NCBI GenBank assembly: GCA_002378125.1
Contig: DFRF01000136.1
Span: 1-43,192, forward strand
Source of the DNA: Rhodospirillaceae bacterium UBA3470
GTDB taxonomy: Bacteria > Pseudomonadota > Alphaproteobacteria > Rhodospirillales > Casp-alpha2
Length of the DNA stretch: 43,192 bases
Direction: 5' to 3'
Part shown: positions 16,610 through 24,683 of the stretch, in pieces
Layout: every line of letters starts with the position of its first letter
Numbering within the stretch: position 1 is the stretch's first letter
Notes under the pieces: model-generated
What the model was told of the DNA's origin: nothing
Databases searched by the model: none
What the model saw: the letters and a program-made list of their open reading frames with translations, nothing else
Translations under genes and position numbers: made by a program

Positions 16610-17233
16610 TTACCTGGTCGAAAGTGCCCGTTGAAAGACGACGGTGAAGTTGTTTGCCGGCATCGCGGTCTTGGTGTCAAAGATGAGGTCGTGGTCGGCG
16701 GCGATGGCCATCACCTCGTTCAGGTCCCGGATTCCCCAGGAAGGATCGCGAGACCTAAGGCTCTCATCGAACCGAGCATTGCTCTCCGCGTTGTGGCGAC
16801 CGCCTTCCATGAAGGGGCCGTACAGGATGAGAGCGCCGCCGGGGTCCAGGACCTCGGCGCCACGCGCCAACAGGCCCAAACAGGCTTCCCAGGGGGCGAT
16901 GTGGATCATATTGGCGCAGAACACTAGGTCTACGGGCCCAATCTCCGCCCAGCTGGCGGCCGTCGCATCCAGTTCGAGGGGCGCCGCCACATTCTCCATA
17001 TTCACCGTCCACGCGGCTATGGATCGGCGATGAGAGGGGTCCAGGTCGCTCGGAATCCACGTCACGTGCGGGAAGCGAGGTGCCCAGTGGGCGACGTGTT
17101 GACCCGAACCCGACGCCACCTCCAAGGCCTGTTTGGCATTCGCTAGCCATGGCGTAAGGACAGCCAAGATGGCATCTCGGTTTCGTTCGGTGGCGGGAAA
17201 GTACAGGCGGTCGTCGTCGGCAGCGTTGCTCAT
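16610..17233 (-). CDS. DUF938 protein, SAM-dependent methyltransferase-like
   Basis: A 207-residue protein of the DUF938 family. It begins with DDRLYFPATERNRDAILAVL, then the SAM-binding motif I ALEVASGSGQHVAHWA (about 36-51), an acidic motif II region (WIPSDLDPSHR), and VFCANMIHIAPWEA and GGALILYGPFMEGGRHNAESN, all characteristic. A Rossmann-type methyltransferase fold is expected; the substrate is not known. It starts at ATG 17231-17233 and is divergent from the TerB-like gene, with 94 nt for promoters between. Confidence 0.88.
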   Translation of the reverse strand: MSNAADDDRLYFPATERNRDAILAVLTPWLANAKQALEVASGSGQHVAHWAPRFPHVTWIPSDLDPSHRRSIAAWTVNMENVAAPLELDATAASWAEIGPVDLVFCANMIHIAPWEACLGLLARGAEVLDPGGALILYGPFMEGGRHNAESNARFDESLRSRDPSWGIRDLNEVMAIAADHDLIFDTKTAMPANNFTVVFQRALSTR

Positions 17234-17327
17234 CCATCTTACCTAGAGTGCCGTCGCCGACGTCGCAATGTTTATCCCCACTTTACGGAGGGTTGCCGCT
17301 CTTTGGTCCCTATGATACCGAGGGACA

Positions 17328-17801
17328 ATGTTGGCTTATCTCAAGAGTTTGATCTTCGGTGCCGCGACGGGGGACATACTGCCGTCCGATGCCGATGACC
17401 GCGTGGCCGCGGCCACCGCCGTCCTGTTGATCGAGACCGCGGTCATGGACGGCGAGTTCGAAGCCGATGAGCGCGCAACTATCGGGCGGTTGTTGATGGA
17501 GCGATTCGGGATCAGCGAAAATGACGTCGATGCGCTCATGGTCGAAACCGAGCAGGCGGTCGCCGATTCGGTAGAATTGTTTTCCTTCACCCGCGTGCTG
17601 AGGAGCGATTACGATCATGCTGATCGAGTAAAGATGATTGAGATGATGTGGGAGGTCGCTTATGCCGATGGCGTCATACATGACTATGAAGCCAATCTCA
17701 TCCGCCGTGCCACCGGCCTGTTGCATGTCAGCGACCGCGAGAGTGGCGAGGTGCGAAAGCGGGTTTTGGAACAACTGGACAAGGAGGCTGGGGCGGCGTA
17801 A
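17328..17801 (+). CDS. TerB-family (tellurite resistance/DjlA N-terminal-like) protein
   Basis: A 157-residue, all-helical acidic protein. Two similar helical halves carry the family pattern: TAVLLIETAVMDGEFEADER (about 31-50) and EMMWEVAYADGVIHDYEANL (about 108-127), each with an Asp-Gly-x3-x2-E loop typical of TerB, where such acidic clusters may bind a metal. TerB-like domains occur in stress responses and as the N-terminal part of DjlA, but no J-domain is present here. ATG 17328 sits close behind gaggga. It precedes fdxA in the same direction by 81 nt. Confidence 0.78.
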   Translation: MLAYLKSLIFGAATGDILPSDADDRVAAATAVLLIETAVMDGEFEADERATIGRLLMERFGISENDVDALMVETEQAVADSVELFSFTRVLRSDYDHADRVKMIEMMWEVAYADGVIHDYEANLIRRATGLLHVSDRESGEVRKRVLEQLDKEAGAA

Positions 17802-17882
17802 ACCGTTTTAGAACAGGGATTTGAAGAGCCAAAGGACAAGTAATTCAGCCCGCAAGCTGGGCCCAATCTAGCGGAGAGAGGA

Positions 17883-18218
17883 ATGACTTACGTCGTCATC
17901 GAAAACTGTATCAAGTGCAAGTACCAGGACTGTGTCGAAGTTTGTCCCGTGGACTGCTTCTACGAGGGCGAAAACATGCTGGTCATCCACCCGGATGAGT
18001 GCATCGACTGCGGCGTTTGTGAGCCGGAATGCCCAGCGGAAGCCATTGTCCCAGATACGGAGCCGGATTTGGAGAATTGGCTGGAGATCAACGCCAAGTT
18101 CGCCGCTGAATGGCCGAACCTTACTCGTAAAAATGACACGCCGGACGATGCGGACGACTGGAAGGATAAATCGGGCAAGCTTGAGCAGCTGAGCCCGAAT
18201 CCGGGTGCCGGGGATTGA
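17883..18218 (+). CDS. fdxA: Seven-iron ferredoxin (ferredoxin II)
   Basis: A 111-residue soluble electron carrier with one [3Fe-4S] and one [4Fe-4S] cluster. The pattern C9-x2-C12-x4-C17-x3-C21-P and C40-x2-C43-x2-C46-x3-C50-P, with CPVDCFYEGENMLVIHPDEC in between, is diagnostic of FdxA. A charged C-terminal extension follows. Start ATG 17883 has a strong site (cggagagagga). Its gene is followed by an intrinsic terminator and then carD, a conserved alphaproteobacterial neighbourhood. Confidence 0.96.
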   Translation: MTYVVIENCIKCKYQDCVEVCPVDCFYEGENMLVIHPDECIDCGVCEPECPAEAIVPDTEPDLENWLEINAKFAAEWPNLTRKNDTPDDADDWKDKSGKLEQLSPNPGAGD

Positions 18219-18242
18219 TTCCGCTGCCGGCGGTCATTGGGG

Positions 18243-18279
18243 CCGCCGTAGACCTAGCGACTTGTACGGCGGGTTTTTT
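18243..18279 (+). terminator. Intrinsic terminator after fdxA
   Basis: CCGCCGTA (18243-18250) pairs perfectly with TACGGCGG (18265-18272) across a 14-nt loop and is followed by a run of six T (18274-18279). It starts 25 nt after the fdxA stop. Confidence 0.8.
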
Positions 18280-18480
18280 CACCCTGTTTGTTGTGATACG
18301 GTTGAATCGTTCTCGGTTGTGAGTTAAGGGTGCGCCTCTCAACCTGCAGTCGGGTTCCCGTTATCTATTGTGCGACGGCATTGAAGTTGCGCGCCGGTAG
18401 CAGCAAGAGGTAAATACCCTTGATAAAAAAAGGGTGTCGCGGAGGATTGTGACCACCGCGCGGTAAGGTTGAACACGTAC

Positions 18481-18527
18481 CGCAAAGACTCGTGACCAGG
18501 CGGCCGCCAAGTTGGGCCGCCTTTGCG
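18481..18527 (+). promoter_or_regulatory. GC-rich hairpin in the leader of carD
   Basis: AGGCGGCC (18498-18505) pairs with GGCCGCCT (18515-18522) around a 9-nt loop, and the flanking CGCAAAG (18481-18487) can pair with CTTTGCG (18521-18527), overlapping the inner stem by 2 nt. The structure lies about 30 nt before the carD start and lacks a T-run. It may be a leader element affecting carD mRNA or just part of an upstream terminator. The whole gap 18219-18555 otherwise holds only the fdxA terminator. Confidence 0.4.
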
Positions 18528-18555
18528 CGGGAACTAACCGGAGAATAAAGACAAT

Positions 18556-19053
18556 ATGCCTAAAGCACCGACCTATAAGACCGGCGACTTTGTCGTTTAT
18601 CCGACCCACGGGGTCGGCAAGGTGATTGACGTCCTGGTACAGGAAATCGCTAGTCACAAACTGGAACTTATCGTCATTACTTTTGAGCGCGACCGCATGA
18701 CGCTACGCGTTCCCGTCGAGAAGGCCGCCACCTCGGGCCTGCGCAAGTTGGCATCCAAAAAGCTTATGGAAGAGGCGATGACCACGCTCAGAGGCAGGGC
18801 CCGGGTGAAGCGCACTATGTGGAGCCGCCGCGCCCAGGAATATGAGGCGAAGATCAATTCCGGTGACCCCGTTTCCATCGCCGAGGTGGTTCGCGACCTG
18901 CACCGTAATGTTGGCCAACCCGATCAGTCCTTCTCCGAACGCCAGATTTATGAGGCTGCCCGCGACCGCCTGGCCGCCGAGGTGGCGGCCGTTGACAAAA
19001 TAGATGTGGAAACTGCCACCGAGAAGTTGGAGAAGGTGCTGACGGCCGACTGA
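18556..19053 (+). CDS. carD: CarD family transcriptional regulator
   Basis: A 165-residue RNA-polymerase-binding regulator. The N-terminal CarD/TRCF RNAP-interaction domain (about 8-60) starts with KTGDFVVYPTHGVGKVIDV, and the C-terminal helical domain contains MWSRRAQEYEAKINSGD and VRDLHRN, the DNA-contacting part with the conserved Trp. Such proteins stabilise open complexes at rRNA and housekeeping promoters. ATG 18556 follows ccggagaataaag. The position after fdxA is conserved in alphaproteobacteria. The 337-nt leader contains a strong hairpin. Confidence 0.94.
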   Translation: MPKAPTYKTGDFVVYPTHGVGKVIDVLVQEIASHKLELIVITFERDRMTLRVPVEKAATSGLRKLASKKLMEEAMTTLRGRARVKRTMWSRRAQEYEAKINSGDPVSIAEVVRDLHRNVGQPDQSFSERQIYEAARDRLAAEVAAVDKIDVETATEKLEKVLTAD

Positions 19054-19072
19054 GCCGCTGGCATCCTTATCC

Positions 19073-19882
19073 ATGAATATTGAAACGGACACTGTCGCAA
19101 CTTACCGCCGCGACGGAGTAGTTGTCTTGCGCCAGGCTTTCTCGGCGGCCTGGATAGAACGACTCCGTGAAGGCCTGGAAGAGAACACACGCGAACCCGG
19201 TCCGTACCGACGCGAATACGGCAAGGTCGGCGCGAAAGACACGTTCTTCGGCGACTATTGCAACTGGCGGCGGATCGACGGCTATCGGGATTTCGTCCTG
19301 GGTTCGCCGGCCGCCAGCATTGCTAGGACCCTAATGGGCTCGGCAAAGGTGAACTTCTTCCACGAACACGTATTGGTAAAATCGCCCGGCACGGAAGAGC
19401 CCACGCCCTGGCACCACGACCATCCCTACTACTGCATCGACGGCATGGATACGTGCTCGCTTTGGGTGCCTCTGGACCCGGTACCGAAGGCAACGGCCGT
19501 GGAATTCATCGCTGGCTCACATCGGTGTGGACGCTTGTTCCAGCCGAGGATGTTCATTGGTGACGACTATCCGGTGAGCGCGGACGGGTTCGAGATCATG
19601 CCCGACATCGACGCCGAACGGGACCAGCATCGGATTATCTCGTTCGACTTGCAGCCTGGCGACTGTGCCGCGTTCCATTTCCGTACTGTGCACGGTGCGC
19701 CAGGCAACCGCTCTTTGGACCTGTGGCGCCGCGCCATCGCCTTTCGCTGGACTGGCGACGATGTCACCTTCCAACGCCGCGCTGGTGTCATGTCGCCGCC
19801 GTTCCATGAGTTCAAGGACTGCAAGCTGGAACGGGGCGACCCCTTGGACAGCGATTTGTTTCCAGTAATCGACGCAACCTAG
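19073..19882 (+). CDS. Phytanoyl-CoA dioxygenase (PhyH) family protein
   Basis: A 269-residue Fe(II)/2-oxoglutarate oxygenase-like protein. The iron facial triad is visible: the HxD part in TPWHHDHPYY (His114 and Asp116) and the distal His207 in FRTVHGAPGN, with an Arg for 2-oxoglutarate at 219-220 (LWRRAIAFRW). LQPGDCAAFHF is also typical. Substrates in this family range from phytanoyl-CoA to small molecules, and nothing in the context (carD before, bolA after) narrows this. It starts 20 nt after carD and may be co-transcribed. The strand is plus, convergent to bolA. Confidence 0.87.
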   Translation: MNIETDTVATYRRDGVVVLRQAFSAAWIERLREGLEENTREPGPYRREYGKVGAKDTFFGDYCNWRRIDGYRDFVLGSPAASIARTLMGSAKVNFFHEHVLVKSPGTEEPTPWHHDHPYYCIDGMDTCSLWVPLDPVPKATAVEFIAGSHRCGRLFQPRMFIGDDYPVSADGFEIMPDIDAERDQHRIISFDLQPGDCAAFHFRTVHGAPGNRSLDLWRRAIAFRWTGDDVTFQRRAGVMSPPFHEFKDCKLERGDPLDSDLFPVIDAT

Positions 19883-20039
19883 ACGTAATACTCCAAGAAC
19901 CATTTCGGTTCGTCCTGGGAGATCGGAAACGCGCCTTTTTGGATCGTCGATAATGTTCTCGGGCTTTGCCGTGGCGACCCGGATTTGGATCATGACCTAT
20001 GAAGGCATTGATGAGGGTACTTATCGGTTGGTCGGGTCC

Positions 20040-20375
20040 CTAGCGGTCGGCCTTGCTGGCGCCGTGGCATGCGGGAGATTCCATGCGTCGGCCGCCTTTC
20101 GCCGCCCATTCGGGTGCGGTCAGCGTTTCCATGGAGAGCGCGTGCACTGGGCCCGCGAGTTCATCTGCAAGAAGCGCGTTCATATGCTGGTGGCGCTGAA
20201 CCCGGCCCAGGTCGTCAAAGACGGGAGACACTACGACCACTTTGAAATGCGATTCGGAGCCGGGTGGCACGTTGTGCATGTGGCTTTCGTTAATTACATC
20301 GAGGTATTCGGGCGACAGGGATGCACGAATTTTGCGTTCGATTTCGGCTTGCACGGTCAAGGGCTTTGCTCCCAC
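20040..20375 (-). CDS. BolA family protein
   Basis: A 111-residue BolA-like protein, a partner of monothiol glutaredoxins in Fe-S/redox signalling. Characteristic are YLDVINESHMHNVPPGSESH, then FKVVVVSPVF and the basic helix RVQRHQHMNALLADEL with PVHALSMETLT near the end. The C-terminal Gly/Arg/Ser-rich tail after EW is longer than usual. The start is a GTG (20373-20375); another GTG seven codons in would give a start of VQAEIERKIRASL. It converges with the PhyH gene across 157 nt with no clear terminator. Confidence 0.9.
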   Translation of the reverse strand: MGAKPLTVQAEIERKIRASLSPEYLDVINESHMHNVPPGSESHFKVVVVSPVFDDLGRVQRHQHMNALLADELAGPVHALSMETLTAPEWAAKGGRRMESPACHGASKADR

Positions 20376-20554
20376 TTTCCAATTTGAACTGACGACTATA
20401 AATCAAATAATCCTGCTTGTGGCGATTATCAATCACCCCACCCCATTCATAAGGTAACGTGTTCTGCTGCGTCATATGCAGTTTTTTAGGCCGAGACGGT
20501 TGGACGACCGCCTCCCGCTCACTGACCACGTCGCGCAGGACCGTTATGTCATGG

Positions 20555-20584
20555 TTGACTGTCTCTAGGGTGCGCCAGATTATA
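20555..20584 (+). promoter_or_regulatory. Possible sigma70-type promoter for tkt-fba-rpe
   Basis: TTGACT (20555-20560), an 18-nt spacer and ATTATA (20579-20584) lie about 150 nt before the tkt start. The 363-nt gap 20376-20738 is AT-richer than the genes around it. Its left part probably also contains the leftward bolA promoter. No riboswitch or gene was recognised in it. Confidence 0.35.
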
Positions 20585-20738
20585 GCAGTCCTGGCGCTCT
20601 ATCTAAAATCCTGATGGAAAAGTTCAAAAACCGCGTCCCGGGGCTGGACTCTCGTGCTCAGATTGGCGAAAAGCTATAGCGCGCGGTCGCTGCTGGGGGT
20701 TGGCCGTCACCCGAGCGAAAAACGAGGAGGCTCTTGCA

Positions 20739-22703
20739 ATGACGGTTGCCCATGCGGACATGGCCAATGCCATCCGTTTCCTTTCCGCCGATGCTGTTCA
20801 ACAAGCTAATTCCGGTCATCCGGGCATGCCCATGGGTATGGCCGATGTAGCTACGGTGCTTTTTACCAAGTACTTGAAGTTCGATGCTTCCGACCCGAAC
20901 TGGCCTGATAGGGACCGCTTTGTCCTATCTGCTGGACATGGCTCGATGTTGATTTACTCCCTACTATATTTGACCGGATATGAAGCCATGACTGTTGATC
21001 AGCTGCGGAATTTTCGGCAGCTAGGCTCTATCACAGCGGGGCATCCTGAATATGGCCACGCGCCAGGGGTGGAGACGACCACCGGCCCGCTCGGTCAGGG
21101 GCTAACCACCGCTGTCGGAATGGCACTCGCCGAGCGCATGATGAACGCGCGCTTTGGTGACGACGCGGTCGATCACCACACCTACGTGATCGCCGGCGAC
21201 GGTTGCCTCATGGAAGGGATTAGCCACGAGGCCGTTTCTTTGGCCGGGGCGCTTAAACTTGCCAAGCTGATCGTTTTGTTTGACGATAACGACATCTGCA
21301 TCGACGGACCAACCAATATGGCGGTGATCGACGACCAGCCGGCGCGTTTTGCCGCATCTGGCTGGCATGTGCAGTCCATCGATGGCCACGACAAGGATGC
21401 CGTTGCTACCGCCATTGAGGCCGCGCAGGCCGATGATCGGCCTTCTATGATCGCTTGCAAGACTGTGATTGGGAGAGGCGCACCCAATAAGGAAGGCTCT
21501 GCGTCAACTCACGGTGCGCCTCTGGGGGACGAAGAGATCACACTTGCCCGCAAAGCCATGGGCTGGCCGCATTTGCCATTTGAAGTACCCCAAGACGTGC
21601 TATCCGCCTGGCGTCAAGCTGGTGCGCGTGGTGGTGATGCCCGCGCGATCTGGTCCAAACGGACTGCAAGTATGGGTCAAGATTTCCAGCGTGCTCTTGC
21701 TGGCGGATTGAAGGATGGATGGCTTGATGCGCTGAATGACCATAAGGCGGAGTGCTCCAAGGAAGAACCCGAGTGGGCGACCCGTAAAGCATCCGGCGAG
21801 GCGCTGGCTATTCTGACCGAGGCGATCCCGGAAATGATTGGCGGGTCGGCTGACCTGACTGGGTCTGTGAACACAAAAACTCCGAGTACTGAACCCATAA
21901 CTTCGAACGATTTCTCTGGCCGCTATATCCACTACGGGGTGCGTGAGCACGCCATGGGCGCGGTTATGAACGGCATAGCGCTGCACGGTGGTTTTATTCC
22001 CTATGGCGGCACCTTCTTAGTCTTTGCGGACTATATGAAGGGCGCCATGCGTCTGTCCGCCTTGATGGAACAGCGGGTCGTCTACGTACTGACTCACGAT
22101 TCCATTGGCCTGGGCGAAGACGGGCCGACCCATCAGGCGGTGGAGACGCTGGCTATGCTGCGCGCATTGCCAAACTTCAAGGTATACCGGCCCTGTGATC
22201 CGGTGGAAACGGCGGAATGCTGGGCGCTGGCGCTCCATGATACGTTCGGGCCGTCCGGCATGGTGCTGACCCGACAGGGCGTGCCGTTGCAACGGTCAGC
22301 GCACACGGACGATAATCTGTGTGGGAGAGGAGCCTATGTTCTGGCCGAGGCCGAGGGCGGGCGGAAAGTGACCCTGTTCGCTACGGGCTCGGAGGTTTCC
22401 ATCGCCATGGCAGCACGCGATACCCTGCAGGCCGACGGTGTCGCCACGGCGGTGGTCTCTGTGCCATGCTGGGAGCTGTTCGACGAACAAGACGCGGCCT
22501 ATCAGGAGGAGGTGTTGGGCAAGGGAACTATCCGGGTTGCGGTAGAAGCGGGCGTCCGCATGGGATGGGATAAGTATATCCGCAACCACGGTGGCTTCGT
22601 CGGCATGTCAGGCTTCGGCGCCTCGGCTCCAGCCGAACAATTATTCGAACACTTTGGGATCTCCCCTGAAAAGGTGGTGGAAGAGGTCAAGGCCCGGCTG
22701 TAG
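20739..22703 (+). CDS. tkt: Transketolase
   Basis: ThDP enzyme moving two-carbon units between sugar phosphates (pentose phosphate or Calvin cycle). The 654-residue length is normal. Active-site histidines appear in NSGHPGMPMG (His27) and SAGHGSM (His67), then GPLGQGL, and the ThDP motif starts GDGCLMEGISHEA (about 155) and ends in DDNDICIDG. YGVREHAMG carries the catalytic Glu, and DSIGLGEDGPTHQ follows. ATG 20739 has a gaggagg site; the extra in-frame codons from 20700 are not family-like. First gene of tkt-fba-rpe. Confidence 0.96.
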   Translation: MTVAHADMANAIRFLSADAVQQANSGHPGMPMGMADVATVLFTKYLKFDASDPNWPDRDRFVLSAGHGSMLIYSLLYLTGYEAMTVDQLRNFRQLGSITAGHPEYGHAPGVETTTGPLGQGLTTAVGMALAERMMNARFGDDAVDHHTYVIAGDGCLMEGISHEAVSLAGALKLAKLIVLFDDNDICIDGPTNMAVIDDQPARFAASGWHVQSIDGHDKDAVATAIEAAQADDRPSMIACKTVIGRGAPNKEGSASTHGAPLGDEEITLARKAMGWPHLPFEVPQDVLSAWRQAGARGGDARAIWSKRTASMGQDFQRALAGGLKDGWLDALNDHKAECSKEEPEWATRKASGEALAILTEAIPEMIGGSADLTGSVNTKTPSTEPITSNDFSGRYIHYGVREHAMGAVMNGIALHGGFIPYGGTFLVFADYMKGAMRLSALMEQRVVYVLTHDSIGLGEDGPTHQAVETLAMLRALPNFKVYRPCDPVETAECWALALHDTFGPSGMVLTRQGVPLQRSAHTDDNLCGRGAYVLAEAEGGRKVTLFATGSEVSIAMAARDTLQADGVATAVVSVPCWELFDEQDAAYQEEVLGKGTIRVAVEAGVRMGWDKYIRNHGGFVGMSGFGASAPAEQLFEHFGISPEKVVEEVKARL

Positions 22704-22775
22704 AATCATACGGACGATTTTCACCCCCGGTGGCCATTATTGGGTTCTCGGGGCAGTTACGAAGGAGAATTTCAA

Positions 22776-23840
22776 ATGGCGTTGGTGTCCTTGCGACAAC
22801 TTCTCGATCACGGGGCAGAAAACGACTACGGCATGCCCGCCTTCAATATTAACAACATGGAACAAATGCTGGCGATCATGTCTGCTGCCGACAAGACGGA
22901 CAGCCCAGTCATCATGCAGGCGTCCCGAGGTGCCAGGAAGTATGCCAATGACACGGTGCTGCGTCATCTTATCGAGGCGGCCGTGGAGATGTATCCCCAA
23001 ATTCCCGTCTGTATGCACCAGGACCATGGCAACAATGCGGCCACTTGCATGTCGGCCATCGCCAACGGCTTTTCGTCGGTGATGATGGACGGTTCCCTGG
23101 AGGAAGACGCGAAAACTCCGGCATCCTATGATTACAACGTCGACGTCACAGCGAAGGTGACCGAGATGGCCCACTTAGTGGGGGTCTCCGTCGAAGGGGA
23201 ATTGGGCTGTCTCGGTTCGCTGGAGACTGGCATGGGCGATAAGGAAGACGGCCACGGTTTCGAAGGCGCGCTCGACAAGGACATGTTGGTCACCGACCCG
23301 GATGAGGCCGCGGACTTCGTCAAGAATACTAAGTGTGACGCGTTGGCCGTTGCTATCGGTACGTCCCACGGCGCTTACAAGTTCACCCGCAAGCCTACCG
23401 GCGACATCCTGGCAATGGACGTGGTAAAGGCAATTCACGCGAAGCTACCGGACACGCACTTGGTGATGCATGGATCGAGCTCGGTGCCGCAGGACCTCCA
23501 GGACATCATAAACGAATTCGGTGGCGAGATGCCGCAGACCTATGGTGTCCCGGTTGATGAAATTGAAACCGGTATCAAAAACGGCGTTCGTAAGGTGAAC
23601 ATCGACACAGACAACCGCATGGCTATCACCGGAGCGATTCGCAAGGTCCTGACCGAGAAGAAGGCGGAGTTCGATCCCCGCGCGTACTTAAAGCCCGCCA
23701 TTGTTGCCATGGAAGAGGTCTGCGTCGACCGATTTGAACGCTTCAACTGCGCCGGACAGGCCTCAAAGATCAAGGCAATTCCGCTGGCCGATATGGCCGG
23801 GCGTTACGCCGACGGATCTCTGGATCCGACGGTTAACTAG
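22776..23840 (+). CDS. fba: Class II fructose-1,6-bisphosphate aldolase (CbbA type)
   Basis: Zn-dependent aldolase joining DHAP and G3P (or sedoheptulose-type products in the Calvin cycle). The 354-residue protein opens MALVSLRQLLDHGAENDYG, typical of the CbbA/FbaA2 form. The catalytic Asp and Zn His are in CMHQDHGNN (His81, Asp83, His84); further Zn ligands are expected in GTSHGAYK and VMHGSSS. RKVNIDTDNR is the phosphate/substrate loop. Start ATG 22776 has a strong gaaggaga site; it lies 72 nt after tkt. The gap and pgk genes often found between tkt and fba are absent. Confidence 0.95.
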   Translation: MALVSLRQLLDHGAENDYGMPAFNINNMEQMLAIMSAADKTDSPVIMQASRGARKYANDTVLRHLIEAAVEMYPQIPVCMHQDHGNNAATCMSAIANGFSSVMMDGSLEEDAKTPASYDYNVDVTAKVTEMAHLVGVSVEGELGCLGSLETGMGDKEDGHGFEGALDKDMLVTDPDEAADFVKNTKCDALAVAIGTSHGAYKFTRKPTGDILAMDVVKAIHAKLPDTHLVMHGSSSVPQDLQDIINEFGGEMPQTYGVPVDEIETGIKNGVRKVNIDTDNRMAITGAIRKVLTEKKAEFDPRAYLKPAIVAMEEVCVDRFERFNCAGQASKIKAIPLADMAGRYADGSLDPTVN

Positions 23841-23857
23841 GGTCGGAGGGGCGCGAG

Positions 23858-24514
23858 ATGAGCCGCGAGATCAAGATCGCGCCGTCCATCCTCTCGGCAG
23901 ATTTTGCCAAGTTGGGGGCGGAAGTCGAGGCCATCGATGCTGCCGGATGCGACTACGTCCATATCGATGTCATGGACGGTCATTTTGTGCCTAACCTGAC
24001 CTTTGGCCCCCCTATCATCCAATGCATCCGCCCGTGCACCACAAAGATATTTGACGTGCACCTGATGATCAATCCTGCGCAGCCCTACCTGAAGGATTAC
24101 GCCGACGCGGGCGCGGATATCATCACTGTACACGCGGAAGCCGACCCGCACCTAGACCGGAGCCTGCAATTGATTCAGTCTTTAGGCAAAAAGGCCGGGG
24201 TTTCCTTGAACCCAGGCACGTCGGAAAGCGCCATTGAATACGTGCTCGACAAACTGGACCTGATCCTGGTCATGTCCGTCAACCCGGGCTTCGGCGGGCA
24301 GAGTTTTATTCCTGCCCAGTTAGAGAAAATTCGACGTCTCCGCCAAATGATTGGCGACCGCCCGATCGACCTGGAAGTTGACGGCGGCGTCAACGTCGAT
24401 ACCCTCAAGGACGTCGTTGACGCGGGGGCCAATGTGCTGGTCGCCGGCAGCGCCGTGTTCAAAGGGGATGATTACGGGGCCACCATCGGTGCGCTTCGCG
24501 ACGCCGCTGAGTGA
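23858..24514 (+). CDS. rpe: Ribulose-phosphate 3-epimerase
   Basis: Interconverts ribulose-5-P and xylulose-5-P. A 218-residue TIM barrel with all metal and catalytic residues: Ser10 in APSILSADF, His35 and Asp37 in YVHIDVMDGHFVPN, His68 in DVHLM, and Asp175 in LEVDGGVN; also MSVNPGFGGQ and VAGSAVFKG. Start ATG 23858 with a gtcggagggg site, 17 nt after fba. It completes a tkt-fba-rpe unit; in autotrophs this would be cbbT-cbbA-cbbE, but no RuBisCO or PRK gene is in the window. Confidence 0.96.
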   Translation: MSREIKIAPSILSADFAKLGAEVEAIDAAGCDYVHIDVMDGHFVPNLTFGPPIIQCIRPCTTKIFDVHLMINPAQPYLKDYADAGADIITVHAEADPHLDRSLQLIQSLGKKAGVSLNPGTSESAIEYVLDKLDLILVMSVNPGFGGQSFIPAQLEKIRRLRQMIGDRPIDLEVDGGVNVDTLKDVVDAGANVLVAGSAVFKGDDYGATIGALRDAAE

Positions 24515-24683
24515 TGCGGAGATTTTACTTTATTTTTCTGCAATTTGGATGCACAAACCGGCTAAGACGACAAGTAGGGAAAGCTCAAAAACGGAATTTT
24601 GACGTCGTGTCCAGGCTACTCCTCTGGAACGCTTTGCCCCGCCCTACGTGCCGCCGACTGTTGCCGCGGTATCGAGATCCATA

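Noticed and set aside
17846..17863. Small inverted repeat GCCC...GGGC between the TerB-like gene and fdxA
   Set aside because: Stem of four pairs only and no T-run; too weak to call a terminator.
19953..20387. 144-codon plus-strand frame between the PhyH gene and tkt
   Set aside because: It is the antisense of bolA, whose protein is clearly recognisable.
20290..20529. Minus-strand frame of 79 codons over the bolA start, including LPYEWGGVIDNRHKQDYLIY
   Set aside because: Codon use is AT-rich unlike the genes around it, half overlaps bolA in another frame, and no family is recognised; more likely promoter DNA.
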